Of a stretch of DNA of 64,000 nt, positions 1 through 9,827 are shown one piece after another. The translations under genes were made by a program, and so were the position numbers. Below the pieces are notes generated by a model. It was not told the DNA's origin. It saw only the letters and a list, made by a program, of their open reading frames with translations, and searched no databases. Every line of letters starts with the position of its first letter. Position 1 is the first letter of the stretch. Source of the DNA: Aspidapion aeneum (lineage: Eukaryota > Arthropoda > Insecta > Coleoptera > Brentidae); contig OY755038.1 of the NCBI GenBank assembly GCA_963576565.1, positions 64,818,908 through 64,882,907 of the forward strand. Direction: 5' to 3'.

Positions 1-291
1 AAAATATTCAACTTCTTTATCGATTTGTTCTGGCGTTTGCAATGGTACTGATAGGTTTATTTTTTCTGACAGACTTTGTTTAAAACTAATCCAGTCAGTC
101 AGTTTATTAACTAGTGAGATGTTTGCTTCTTTCTTTATTATGTTTTTACTAAGAGTTAGAATAATAGGTGAATGATCTGAGTGTAAATCAAAACTTTCTT
201 CTATATCTACAAAACTTAAAGATATATTTTTTACTATAAAAAAATCAATTAGATCTGGAATTTTTCCTGGCTCTGTTGGATAGTATGTTTT
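1..291 (-). pseudogene. LINE endonuclease C-terminal fragment (jockey-like)
   Basis: The reverse strand is open across the whole stretch. It reads like the end of an AP-type endonuclease of a non-LTR retrotransposon: a PDLIDFF segment is followed by DLHSDHSPIILTL, the SDH motif of the EEP fold, and then by a linker. The catalytic His in SDH is present. Upstream coding ends abruptly near 291, where an unrelated dispersed repeat begins. The rest of the element would lie beyond the left edge of the window. No start codon is present, so this is a partial or truncated copy. The family assignment rests on motif recognition only. Confidence 0.7.
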
Positions 292-600
292 TAAGATAAC
301 ACCGAAAATATGTTATTTGGGTGTATTTTGACCTATCTATATCGCCGTAACGTCTCTGTGTATCTGTGTATATATGTCTGTCCGTAACACAATAAATTCT
401 AAACCGCTGAACCGATAAAAATAGTGTTCTATTAATTTTTTTACAGTTCAAAAATTTTAAAAATGTTTACTTTTTAACGGAGAATTGCATCATTATGCGC
501 TTTTCGGAATATTGTAGGGCATATTTTTCTTAAAAATAGGACCTTTCGTTTCTGAGATATTTGCAGAAAATTCAAGGTTCCATTTATTTTTATGAATTTT
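292..600. repeat. dispersed repeat family A, copy 1
   Basis: This stretch resembles 54295-54700 in the same orientation and 34080-34425 in inverse orientation. Shared landmarks are a block near a CTGTCCGTAACAC motif, an ACCGCTGAACCGAT-like block, and TTTTCGGAATATTGTA followed by a TTTCGTTTC.GAGATATTT block. No coding capacity is convincing. It is probably a non-autonomous transposon relic. Confidence 0.6.
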
Positions 601-1664
601 AAATATTTACTAGATTTCAAGTTGCTAACAAGAATTGCTTAAATAAATGTTTATAGATATATTTTTTGGTAATATATAAAATTAATAAAACAACTTTTTC
701 TCGTGTAAAGTGGAAAATTACGGGTGGGATCGTTAACAGTAAACAACCCAAAAACAACTATTAAAATGTTTTGAAAACATAATCTGCAAAAAGTTTTAAA
801 AGCTTTTATTACGCTTTGGTTTATAAAGTATTTTTAACAATTTTATTTTTAGGTATAGGTACCCGCAAAATTTTATTTAGGATCTGAAGTGTTCTAGAAA
901 AATACTCGCCGTATTTACATTGTACTTTTAGTAGAAAAAACATTTTATGGAATATTTCGAGGATAGGGTGGTAAAGGCTTTAGCCATCTTTAGGGGCGTT
1001 GCGACAAAATCTATAAACAAGATTAAATATTAGATTTTAAATTAATGCCTAAAAAGAATATAAGGTTAGACGGATGACCGGAGCAGGTAATGGAATTTTT
1101 CTATTCTATAGGTATTTTTCTTCAAAGATTTTAACATTGCGGATCAAATGTGTCAAATGTTTGTTCATGACAATTAGCTAGCTATTGGATTTTTAGTAGT
1201 AATATTTGATTTTTTAGTATCTTCTACAAAACGGGTAAGACAGCTATTGAGGTTTTTACCTGGAGAGACTGTTGCAATAATCGCGTAAAACGATCATCGC
1301 GGATAATTCCGCATAACCGTGATAAGATAAGATTTATCAAAAATGCGTTTCTCTGTTCCCTTACACCTAAATCAACTACAGGTCCAACTTTAAAATTTGA
1401 TATATAGGGTGACTTGAGATAAATGCATCCACAAATGACTATAACTTGAATTTGGAGTGTCATAACTAAAAAACTTTTTCAATAGCTAATTATTGCTATA
1501 AACATAATATACTGGCCAAAGGCTGTGTTAAGAAAATAACAGTTCAATTTTTTTTTTTCAGGGGTGCGCATTAACCCCATTCTTTGCGGTATCGTTGCTA
1601 AAAGAAAATTTTGATGTTGAATGCCTAATTAAGAAATCCTGCCGTTTCTTAAGTTAGTGTATTA
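601..1664. other. AT-rich non-coding stretch
   Basis: I see no gene, RNA or clear repeat structure here. Short ORFs (for example 1224-1463 on the reverse strand) have no family resemblance and look like chance. Confidence 0.5.
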
Positions 1665-1870
1665 TATAGGGAGTTACATGGTTTTACCGTATATTTTTAC
1701 ACCATATCTAAAACGTATATTTGAATAGATATCAAAATATGATAAATATAAAAGTTTTATAATTTTTTTATTAAATTTAAGAATATTTGCGTCAGAATGT
1801 CAAAAAAAATTCTACATGTCAAAATATGACAGGTCGACGTTTTTTTTAACGAAACATCCTGTATATTATT
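1665..1870. repeat. dispersed repeat family B, copy 1
   Basis: The reverse complement of this region matches 24095-24290. Both contain a CATATTTTGACAT..A block, then TGACATTCTGAC, then a TATTTATCATATTTTGATATC block, then GTGTAAAAATATACGG. The two copies are in opposite orientation. Confidence 0.6.
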
Positions 1871-2738
1871 TTAGAATTTTATAGTTCTTTTCATTCTGAT
1901 TTTAAAATTATATACTTTGGGATCATTTCGTTTTTTAGTTTTGGGGATATATTAAAAATTTTAAAATCATACATTGGTACCATAGACGAATGACAGAGAT
2001 AGACCAGACACTTACACGGTGGGAGTTTTATTACTCAATTGGCGCAGTATACCGTGGTGCCGTGGAAAAACCAGCGCCTCTCTAACTTTGTATTCCGTAC
2101 TAAACAATTACAGGGGGATTTGCAACAATATAACGCTTGCGCAGATTGTCTCTAAGCTACAGCGTGGCTTTTCAATTTATTGTATACCGGATGCTCATAG
2201 CCATCAATGCAATCGTTCTCCAATCAAGCTACATCTTATAATATGGTGTTTTGAAAAGTTTTTATCAAATTGAATTTTAACACCAAAAATCTATTCTGCT
2301 CGGCAATTAAATAGTATTAAATTTAAACTTTGCGCGCTGATAAGAATGAGTTATTTTGTGTCAACGCTCAATGTGCCTAAAAACACTCTATAAACACCAA
2401 TTAGTAAGGATGCTCAATCAAAGAATTTTTTTATTAATGGCTACTAGCAACAATAAAAAGGAAGGTTGAATTTTTTTAAATTAAATCTAAGGTTTAGAAG
2501 TTTGTTTTCCATTGATATAGGTACAAAAATTTCCTTGAGTGGATAATTTTCTAGTAAAAAAAGGCTCTTTGACGAATATTCTGCAGTAAATTCCTTTTTA
2601 TTAGTGCATAGAATACATTAACTTAATTATTACAATGCTTTACACATAATATAACGCAAATATAGGTTACTTTTCTATCAACGGAAACTTTTTTAATTGT
2701 TTTTTAATGAAAAATATAAACTTATGCAATGCACTTAT
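1871..2738. other. non-coding stretch with short repeat similarity
   Basis: Around 2060-2120 a CAGCGCCTCTC.AACTTTGTATTCCG.ACTAA block recurs near 23945-23985, so this is further repeat debris. I see nothing else. Confidence 0.45.
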
Positions 2739-3175
2739 GATTTCCGTACTCCGTCAAACTTCACGAAATTTTGGTTTGTTGTAGACTGAACCTTTCTTAT
2801 CAAAAGTTCTCAGGGGCCCAACTCAAATTAATGAGCAGTTTTTAAAATACAGGGTGTTGAAAGTGATAATGCCCAAGAAGCATAATGGCTCTTTAGACGG
2901 CTTTTCCAAACATATGCGCAATGTTACTATTTCATGTATTTACGATTTATTAATTTCTTTTAATCTATATCTTTAAAACCGTATAGGGTGTTTAAGTAAA
3001 TATTATTCGAAAGTGTTAATGAGAAACAAGCGTTATTGTGTTTTAGGTTGAACCTTTTATATCAAAATTCTTATGGGCCCAACCTACATTAATTACCAGT
3101 TTTTAAAATACAAGGTGTTGAAAGTGATAATGTCCAAGAAGCATTATAGCTTTTTAAAAGTGTTTAACACATTTA

Positions 3176-3179
3176 CGAT
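3176..3179. other. left target-site duplication CGAT of the Gypsy element
   Basis: CGAT here abuts the left element terminus (TGTGG). It recurs at 22020-22023 next to the right terminus (TTACA). Removing the element and one CGAT restores a continuous foldback-repeat sequence. A 4-bp duplication is usual for Gypsy-type integrases. Confidence 0.9.
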
Positions 3180-3221
3180 TGTGGCCTTAAAAAAATTAAA
3201 AAAATAATTTGGGCGCCAATT
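3180..3221 (-). repeat. 3' LTR terminal extension with primer-binding-site-like sequence
   Basis: In element orientation the core LTR ends GGCCACA. It is then followed by AATTGGCGCCC, a T-rich run and a second GGCCACA. The same extension is found at 10903-10942 in the solo LTR but not in the 5' LTR, where AATTGGCGCCC belongs to the primer-binding site. The target duplications lie outside the second GGCCACA in both insertions. Confidence 0.8.
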
Positions 3222-4274
3222 TGTGGCCTATTAAAATGCGTTGTATGACATTTGTGGCAGCTTAAAGACGTTGCCGCCATTTTGTGACACTGAAACCCAC
3301 TGAATAATTAAACAAATATCTGGAAGCAGAACTGTATTTTCCAGCTAGGTAAGACATTGATATGCCCGGTAACTTTTATACAGTGGAGAAGGGGGGGTTC
3401 AGAAATAAGAAAATTTTAAGTGCGCCACATTATTTAATACCAATGTTTTACAAAGAAGATCTTAAATAAAATACAGTTCAACCCAAACGTTGTAGCCAAA
3501 CAATGAAATTCTATACTTCCGAGGCTTCCAGAATATTTGTGTAATTAAAAAAAACCCAAAAAAATTGACTAATAAACAGAATAAAATTCTAAAAGATTGA
3601 ATTAAGATGACAAAACTAGAAATACTTTACAGGTAGATGGACTCCTTTAACAGGTCATAGTGTACCTACATCTGAGTCAGTAGCGTAGGACTCAATTATA
3701 TGAATGATTGTTAAAATATATATATATATACTTCCAAAATCGTTCCATCATAGGGGAGATCTAGACCAAATATCTGCTGTCATCATTCTACGTTGGGTAG
3801 AATGAGACAGACAGCAACCCAGTCCGAGATCCACCCCATGAGGTAAAAATGTGTGACGAAACCGCTAGAAACAAAATATAATCTCATCTCTCTTTTGTCT
3901 CCGCAAAGTTGGCTCACTGGATTGTACAAATAACAAAGAAATTTAGTTCATCTTGTATATTTTGATTGTAAAACTTGAGAAAAATACCAAACAAGTCAGG
4001 GCCAAAATAGCAAGGCACTTTAAATTTGACAGTAAAATTATCTTAAATAAATGAAATGAAGAAAACAAGTCCATGTAGTAAATATGCCGCAAAACCAGGG
4101 TTATGACGTCATACCTTATCTTGCGTTTACAAGAAATGTTGAAATTATACTGTGAAAACTTATATATGAAAAGATTACGTCTAAGTTATATTAAAAATTT
4201 ATATATGAGGAAAAAAAATTATAGTTAAGGCTTGCTCCTACCTTGGTCCTTGAATTATTTAATAATTATTGGTG

Positions 4275-4280
4275 TTTATT
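4275..4280 (-). promoter_or_regulatory. polyadenylation signal AATAAA in 3' LTR
   Basis: Reverse-strand AATAAA lies downstream of the GC-rich exon-like block. It is conserved at 20408-20413 and 9822-9827 in the other LTR copies. By position it probably sets the 3' end of the element RNA. Confidence 0.6.
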
Positions 4281-4850
4281 TGGTAAACCTGGAAGTGTTG
4301 TAGGTTTCCCGACATACTCCTGCTGTTCCGGCTTGCCCGCGCCTCCCCTACTGCCGCTTAGCACATCACGCTAGGGCAGCACATGGTCTCAAGTGTTGAT
4401 GGTTCCTTGCCCCGAGCGTAAAAACCCTTTCCCAGGGTTAGAACTGGCCCGTCCGGCTTCCCACCAGCGTCCAGCCCAACTGTCCCGTCGCTGGAATTGA
4501 CAGGGCGATGCTCTTTCCGTACAAATGGCGTAGGCCGACTTAATTTCCCCTCAAAAGGGTGCGAGCGTCACTTCCGATTACGCCTAAAACACGACGGCTC
4601 ACTCCTCACAGTCTCTGGGATATCTCCTACAATTCGCTGCAGTGCCAAACCAAAAACAATGGCGATCCCAGAGCCTGTTGCCGACCCAGCCAAAATTTGT
4701 TAGCAAAAAAAACCAGGCAGAACACAAAAAAACGAAGTGGCCGGAAACCGTTTTGTAAATTTGGTGGGGAGTGGGGACAGTAAAACACAATACCAACCAA
4801 CCAGAAAAACCCGCGATTTTCAAACTAACCAATGAGATACAGCAATAGTT

Positions 4851-5132
4851 CTATACAGGTATATAGGGGGCAGCACCGACCAAGGGGATAGGAAGTACGT
4901 AAAACAAACCTTGAGGTGTTGTCGGATCTATTTCCACGGTTGAAATTTTTATAACAAGGACGTCGAGACACCCTCCATACACATTATTAATATTCGAACA
5001 CTCAACCAATTCCCATATGAGTAAAGCTATACTGAGCGCAGAATTTAGTTGCACTCCAGTTACAGTCTTCGTCAAAAGTTTCCTTCGCTCTTTATAAATG
5101 TTTTCTCTAATATTCATATGGTTTAACGCCAT
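4851..5132 (-). CDS. LTR-encoded 93-aa protein, copy in 3' LTR
   Basis: The ORF starts at ATG in an AAAATGG context and begins MALNHMNIREN. It has a basic helix-like N-terminal third (KERRKLLTK), a hydrophobic middle (SALSIALLIW) and a Pro-rich hydrophobic end (VLPIPLVGAAPYIPV). I do not recognise a family. All 282 bases are identical in the three LTR copies (also 8528-8809 and 20984-21265), while bases on either side differ between this LTR and the solo LTR. A CAAG|GTTTG site inside the frame could be a splice donor, so the C-terminal 19 residues may not be used. Accessory ORFs inside an LTR are known elsewhere, for example Sag of mouse mammary tumour virus. Function here is unknown. Confidence 0.6.
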   Translation of the reverse strand: MALNHMNIRENIYKERRKLLTKTVTGVQLNSALSIALLIWELVECSNINNVYGGCLDVLVIKISTVEIDPTTPQGLFYVLPIPLVGAAPYIPV

Positions 5133-5890
5133 TTTTGTAAAACATTTCTACAGTAATAAAGTTGTTTCTGAACCTGAACCCAAAAATACACACTGAACTA
5201 CTGCTAAGAAGCTCGGCACAAGAGTCTTCAGATGTTAACTCACACGATTTCGTTTATTCTTTTAGTCTTGGTTTTTATCCCTCGTTTATCTCCCATTTAC
5301 AACAGTGCATAACTCGTATTTATTTTATCCTTTCCCTATCAAATTAATAAAGATATAAAAGTGGCGGAGCCTCGGTTGTTCCTGGTCGACCCAAATATGT
5401 TTTTGTACTATCAAAACTAGTTAATCCGTGAAGGATATGAGGTTCGGATTGTCCCAATATCCTCGAAATAAACGTAAGGGAATGAAATGTTCACCTAAAT
5501 GTTTCCTTCCTGTTACTGAAACCATTTGTGATGCGGCAACGCCGCCATTCCCCAGCATAACAGCTGTTTAACTTTATGAACGTCAAGTGAATCACAAAAT
5601 TCCACAGATAAAAATAAAACAATCAAAATTTTTATGTGATTTTTCCCGAAGCCTGTGATCTTAAATTCCAATTACGATGTCCAGATAATGCGATGTGCGT
5701 AGTGTCCACAGTAATTCGATGGAATGCCTCCTTTTAAGGTAACTTCCTAGACCCTATATAACCTCCAAACCTAGCTCTATAAAATACCCTTACTTGTGTA
5801 CAGAAAGACGAATCAAAGAGCCTTGATTATTTACCTAAATAAACAAATATGTAACGTTGTCTTAAACGTAAAAATGACACGTTACATAAT

Positions 5891-5898
5891 CCCCCCCC
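5891..5898 (-). other. polypurine tract of the Gypsy element
   Basis: Eight G on the reverse strand lie 4 bases before the 3' LTR start TGTAACG. This is the expected place for plus-strand priming. Confidence 0.75.
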
Positions 5899-5925
5899 AA
5901 CTTCAAGACGATTAACCTAAAAAGG

Positions 5926-7772
5926 TTAATCGGAGAGGTCCGCTGCCGACTTAAGGTCTTTGGCATGCCAGCTCCCTGGCAGTACTTTACCCGATGGTTC
6001 CTGAAGCTCAAATATCCATGGAGAAATTTTATTCCTAATCACATAAGGACCAACGAATTTCGGTGCTAACTTCTTCGAGAAAAACTTCGCAGCATCTGAC
6101 AACACATAATTCTTCTTCCAAACACGCTGACCCACAACAAAGTTGGGTACCCTTGCACGCAAATTATACTGAACTACGTTTTTCTCTCCAGCCACCTCTA
6201 ACCTTCTCTTAACATCAGCATAGAGCTTCCGGAAACCTTCGTTCTTACTTTCAGCTGCGGATTGTACACCATTCTCTTCAGATAATAAAACTGGGTTGGA
6301 GTAATCTTTACCTGATAAACACATATTCCTACCAAAATTAACAAAGAAAGGAGACATCCTGGTTGTCTCATGGGTTGCAGTACGAATCGCGCAGGCAAGT
6401 TTATGTATTTGTTCGTCCCACTTCCTGTGGTTGTCCTTCACATAACAACATAACATGGTTTTTAACGTGCGATTCGTCCTTTCTGTTGGATTTGCTCTGG
6501 GGTGATAATACGGATTATACTGAATTTTAACCTGATAACTCTCAGCAAAACGCTTAAACTCATTACTTTTGTACTGAGGGCCATTATCACAAAGTATCAA
6601 ACGGGGCACTCCGAAGACCATAAATACTTGCTCCTCAAGATGCTTAACAACAGCTTGAGTAGGGGCTGTTCGCATTGGAAAAACTAAGGAAAACTTACTC
6701 AAATAGTCCGTAACGACGAGAATCCAGCAATTACCCTTTGTTGAACGAGGTAGAGGTCCACATAAATCAGTCGAAATAACCTCCCAAGGACGAGTTGGTT
6801 TTGGGTGAGATATCATCTGATCAGATACACCTTGTGTATCACCTTTATGAGCTGCACAGACAAAGCATTTCTTTACAAAAGTTGCCACGTCCTGGCGCAT
6901 TTTCGGCCAGTAATATTTTTCTGCCAGTCTGTGGAAGGTTTTATACACACCCATATGTCCTGCGGTAGGAGGATCGTGAGCTTCTCCAATAATTCTACGC
7001 CTATGATCTTTGGGTACTACCTCTTTCCAATATTCGTTAGATGGTGAAAGTTGAGGGTATTCTTGTTTGACATATTTATACAACTTATTATCAGTGTATC
7101 TCCAGTTTATAAATTTTAACGGTGATTCTACGACCCTCTTTACCATCTTTTGGTACCATCGATCTTTAATTGCTGTTGAAACATCTCTGGGCTGCGAAAT
7201 TGTATCAATCATAGGTACTGCACGAGACAACATGTCCGGGACAACTAAATCTTTCCCTTTCCGATGGATTACTTCAAAATCATATTGCTGCAGTTTTACA
7301 GACCAACGAGCAAGTCTTCCACTGGGCTCTTTCAAGCTATGAAGCCATTTTAAACTAAAATGATCTGTTATGACCTTAAATGAGATCCCCTCAATATAAG
7401 GCCGGAGCTTCTCTATCGCCCAAACCAATGCCAAACATTCTCGCTCGGTGGTCGTGTAAACACGTTCTTGCTTAGTCAAAGATCGACTCAAATAGCAAAT
7501 GACTTTGTCTCCTTCAGGATAAGGTTGCGTTAAACATGCTCCTATTCCATAGCCTGATGCGTCTGTTTGAATGACAAATTCTTTGGTATAATCTGGACAT
7601 GTAAGAATCGGTGCAGTCACTAAAAGTTCCTTAATCTTAATAAATGCTTTTTCGCAGTCTGGAGTCCAATCGAACTTTTGATTTTTCTTAGTTAGAGCTG
7701 TAATTGGAGCTATTATCGCTGAAAAATTCTCTATGAAACGTCTATACCAGGAAATTGTACCTACAACTCTTC
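5926..7772 (-). pseudogene. pol: Gypsy pol, C-terminal part: RNase H and integrase
   Basis: This is the downstream half of pol, in frame from the solo LTR edge to the stop at 5926. The RT thumb and connection region reads SWYRRF and FDWT. RNase H follows, with the TDASGYGIGA motif and the catalytic E of TERECLALVWA. The integrase has an HHCC zinc finger (H and H in EAHDPPTAGHMG, C..C in CFVCAAH). Its DDE core is STDLCGP, CDNGPQ and the E of PTERTNRTLK. A C-terminal domain with FVGPYVI is typical of Gypsy integrases. All the catalytic residues I can identify are present. The part is separated from the RT half by the 3.17-kb solo LTR, so no full polyprotein can be made. It contains no env-like extension and ends about 30 bases before the polypurine tract. 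Confidence 0.92.
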
Positions 7773-7776
7773 GAAC
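7773..7776. other. target-site duplication GAAC of the solo LTR, left copy
   Basis: GAAC precedes TGTAACG here and follows GGCCACA at 10943-10946. Joining the flanks with a single GAAC restores an uninterrupted reverse-strand pol frame (TVREV|RRVVG), which proves the insertion point. Confidence 0.9.
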
Positions 7777-8527
7777 TGTAACGTGTCATTTTTACGTTTA
7801 AGACAACGTTACATATTTGTTTATTTAGGTAAATAATCAAGGCTCTTTGATTCGTCTTTCTGTACACAAATATATAGTATTTTATAGAGCTAGGTTTGGA
7901 GGTTATATAGTGTCCAAAAAGTTACCTTATAAAGGAGACATTCCATCGAATTACTGTGGACACTACGCACATCGCATTATCTGGACATCGTAATTGGAAT
8001 TTAAGATCACAGGCTTCGGGAAAAATCACATAAAAATTTTGATTGTTTTGTTTTTATCTGTGGAATTTTGTGATTCACTTGACGTTCATAAAGTTAAACA
8101 GCTGTTATGCTGGGGAATGGCGGCGTTGCCGCATCACAAATGGATTCAGTAACAGGAAGGGAACATTTAGATGAACATTTCATTCCCTTACGTTTATTTC
8201 GAGGATATTGGGACAATCCGAACCTCATGTCCTTTACGGATTAACTAGTTTTGATAGTACGAAAACATATTTGGGTCGACCAGGAACAACCGAGGCTCCG
8301 CCACTTTGATATCTTTATTAATTTGATAGGGAAAGGATAAAATAAATACGAGTTATGCACTTTGGTAAAGGGGAGATAAACGAGGGATAAAAACCAAGAC
8401 TAAAAGAATAAACGAAATCGTGTGAGTTAACATCTGAACACTCTTGTGCCTTTAAGCAATAGTTCAGTGTGTATTTTTGGGTTCAGGTTCAGAAACAACT
8501 TTATTACTGTAGAAACGTTTTACAAAA

Positions 8528-8809
8528 ATGGCGTTAAACCATATGAATATTAGAGAAAACATTTATAAAGAGCGAAGGAAACTTTTGACGAAGACTGTAA
8601 CTGGAGTGCAACTAAATTCTGCGCTCAGTATAGCTTTACTCATATGGGAATTGGTTGAGTGTTCGAATATTAATAATGTGTATGGAGGGTGTCTCGACGT
8701 CCTTGTTATAAAAATTTCAACCGTGGAAATAGATCCGACAACACCTCAAGGTTTGTTTTACGTACTTCCTATCCCCTTGGTCGGTGCTGCCCCCTATATA
8801 CCTGTATAG
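8528..8809 (+). CDS. LTR-encoded 93-aa protein, copy in solo LTR
   Basis: This copy is identical at every base to those at 4851-5132 and 20984-21265, although it sits in the older, intron-containing LTR. The base differences resume at once on both sides: AAACGTTTTAC versus AAATGTTTTAC before the ATG, and several changes within 20 bases after the stop. It could act alone or as the first exon of the spliced LTR transcript. A CAAG|GT donor-like site lies at 8750/8751 and a pyrimidine-rich CTTCCAG acceptor-like site ends at 8855. No family is recognised. Confidence 0.6.
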   Translation: MALNHMNIRENIYKERRKLLTKTVTGVQLNSALSIALLIWELVECSNINNVYGGCLDVLVIKISTVEIDPTTPQGLFYVLPIPLVGAAPYIPV

Positions 8810-8900
8810 AACTATCGCTGTATGTCCTCATTGGTTAGCGGGTTTTTTCTTCCAGGCTTGCCACTGAATGTAGAGATTTATTTTTGGCGGAAAAGTTTTT

Positions 8901-8908
8901 TATAAATA
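8901..8908 (+). promoter_or_regulatory. TATA-box-like element TATAAATA in solo LTR
   Basis: TATAAATAGG follows a T run, upstream of the spliced exon-like region. It lies in the block that the full-length element LTRs lack. A promoter role is inferred from sequence alone. Confidence 0.35.
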
Positions 8909-8924
8909 GGTTTGCATCCTTTAT

Positions 8925-9744
8925 TTGAATTTCACCGGGAAGATTAGGTTGGTACTATTGCGTTTTACCGTCCCCACTCCCCACCAAATTTACAAAACGG
9001 TTTCCGGCCACTACATTATTCTGGTATTCTCGACGAAGTGCTTGGTCTCTCTTGCTAACGAATTTTTGGCTGGGTCGACAACAGTTTCTGGGATCGCCTT
9101 TGTTTTTGGTGATTGGCACTACAGCGATTGTAGGAGATATCCCAGAAACTGTGGAAGTGAGTCCGTCGTGAGGCGTATCTCGTGGACGGCTCATATCCTC
9201 TACATAGAGGGATTTAAGTCGGCCTACGCCATTTGTACGGAAAGAGCATTGGTAAGTTCGATTTTATTTTTTCATTTTTTTTTATTCGAGTACTCTTCAA
9301 GATAATATTTGCCTCCCAAATTGTAATTATTTTTCGTGTGAAATGTATTTTTTTTTGACAAAAGACGTGGGGAATTGTTGGCGTTTTTATATTTTTCTTT
9401 TAACCACGTGTTGGATAAAAACTATATATTGTTTTTCTCCTTTGTCTACAGCCCTGTCAATTCCAGCGACGGGACAGTTGGGCTGGACGCTGGTGGGAAG
9501 CCGGACGGGCCAGTTATAACCCTGAGAAAGGTACGTTAGGATTATTTTAGTTCATCTGTTTAAATCTACTTTGTTTTATTGAGTCGACATGGGATTCTCG
9601 ATTTAAGTTACTGTGTAGGGGAACTTCGTGCAAAATTGACGAATTCCAGGAAACTGAAACATTTCATTTTCCACAGGGTTTTACGCTCGGGGCAAGGAAC
9701 CATCAACACTCGAGACCATGTGCTGCCCTAGCGTGATGTGCTAA
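8925..9744 (+). CDS. possible spliced LTR gene, three exons (8925-9251, 9452-9530, 9677-9744)
   Basis: When the two intron-like segments are removed, one frame runs open for 157 codons: 327 bases, then 79, then 68, ending in TAA at 9742-9744. The frame has no clear ATG of its own: 8925 is a TTG. The true start may be an upstream exon. Exon 1 encodes a TVPTPHQIYKTVSGH segment that also appears in the other LTRs (reverse-strand frame 4599-4832). Exons 2 and 3 are GC-rich and nearly identical between LTR copies, while the introns are AT-rich. In the 3' LTR the same frame crosses both spliced junctions openly but is interrupted upstream by TGA. I do not recognise the product, and the unit may be non-coding. 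Splicing is much better supported than coding. Confidence 0.4.
9252..9451 (+). other. intron 1 of the LTR transcription unit
   Basis: This 200-bp segment starts GTAAGT after CATTG. It ends with a pyrimidine-rich TTTTTCTCCTTTGTCTACAG before CCCTGTC. In both LTRs of the full-length element the flanking exonic bases are joined directly (GAGCATCG|CCCTGTC), with the segment missing exactly. Confidence 0.85.
9531..9676 (+). other. intron 2 of the LTR transcription unit
   Basis: This 146-bp segment starts GTACGT after GAGAAAG and ends TTTTCCACAG before GGTTTTACGC. The element LTRs read GGGAAAG|GGTTTTTACGC with no insert. It is the second exact loss at a canonical junction in the same LTRs. Confidence 0.85.
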
Positions 9745-9821
9745 GCGGCAGTAGGGGAGGCGCGGGCAAGCCGGAACAGCAGGAGTATGTCGGGAAACCT
9801 ACAACACTTCCAGGTTTACCA

Positions 9822-9827
9822 AATAAA
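9822..9827 (+). promoter_or_regulatory. polyadenylation signal AATAAA in solo LTR
   Basis: AATAAA lies 78 bases after the stop of the spliced frame, in the last exon-like block. It is conserved in all three LTRs. Confidence 0.6.

Larger units (their letters stand above)
3180..5886 (-). mobile_element. 3' LTR of the Gypsy element
   Basis: This LTR is 2707 bp, very long for the group. In element orientation it begins TGTAACGTGTC and ends AAGGCCACA. It contains the 93-codon LTR ORF (4851-5132), an AATAAA signal (4275-4280 as TTTATT on the plus strand), and a GC-rich block at about 4310-4500 that matches exons 2 and 3 of the solo LTR with both introns absent. Its last 42 bp (3180-3221) are absent from the 5' LTR. 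Confidence 0.95.

Noticed and set aside
4497..4783. Plus-strand ORFs in the LTR (4497-4703, 4559-4783, repeated at 20630-20916)
   Set aside because: They are antisense to the spliced LTR unit, identical only because the two LTRs are copies, and differ in frame from the solo LTR. I treat them as shadows.
8841..8947. A third possible intron in the solo LTR
   Set aside because: The roughly 100-bp length difference here has no clean GT-AG junction shared with the other LTRs, which also have extra bases (TTTGAAAATCG). It looks like an ordinary indel or replacement.
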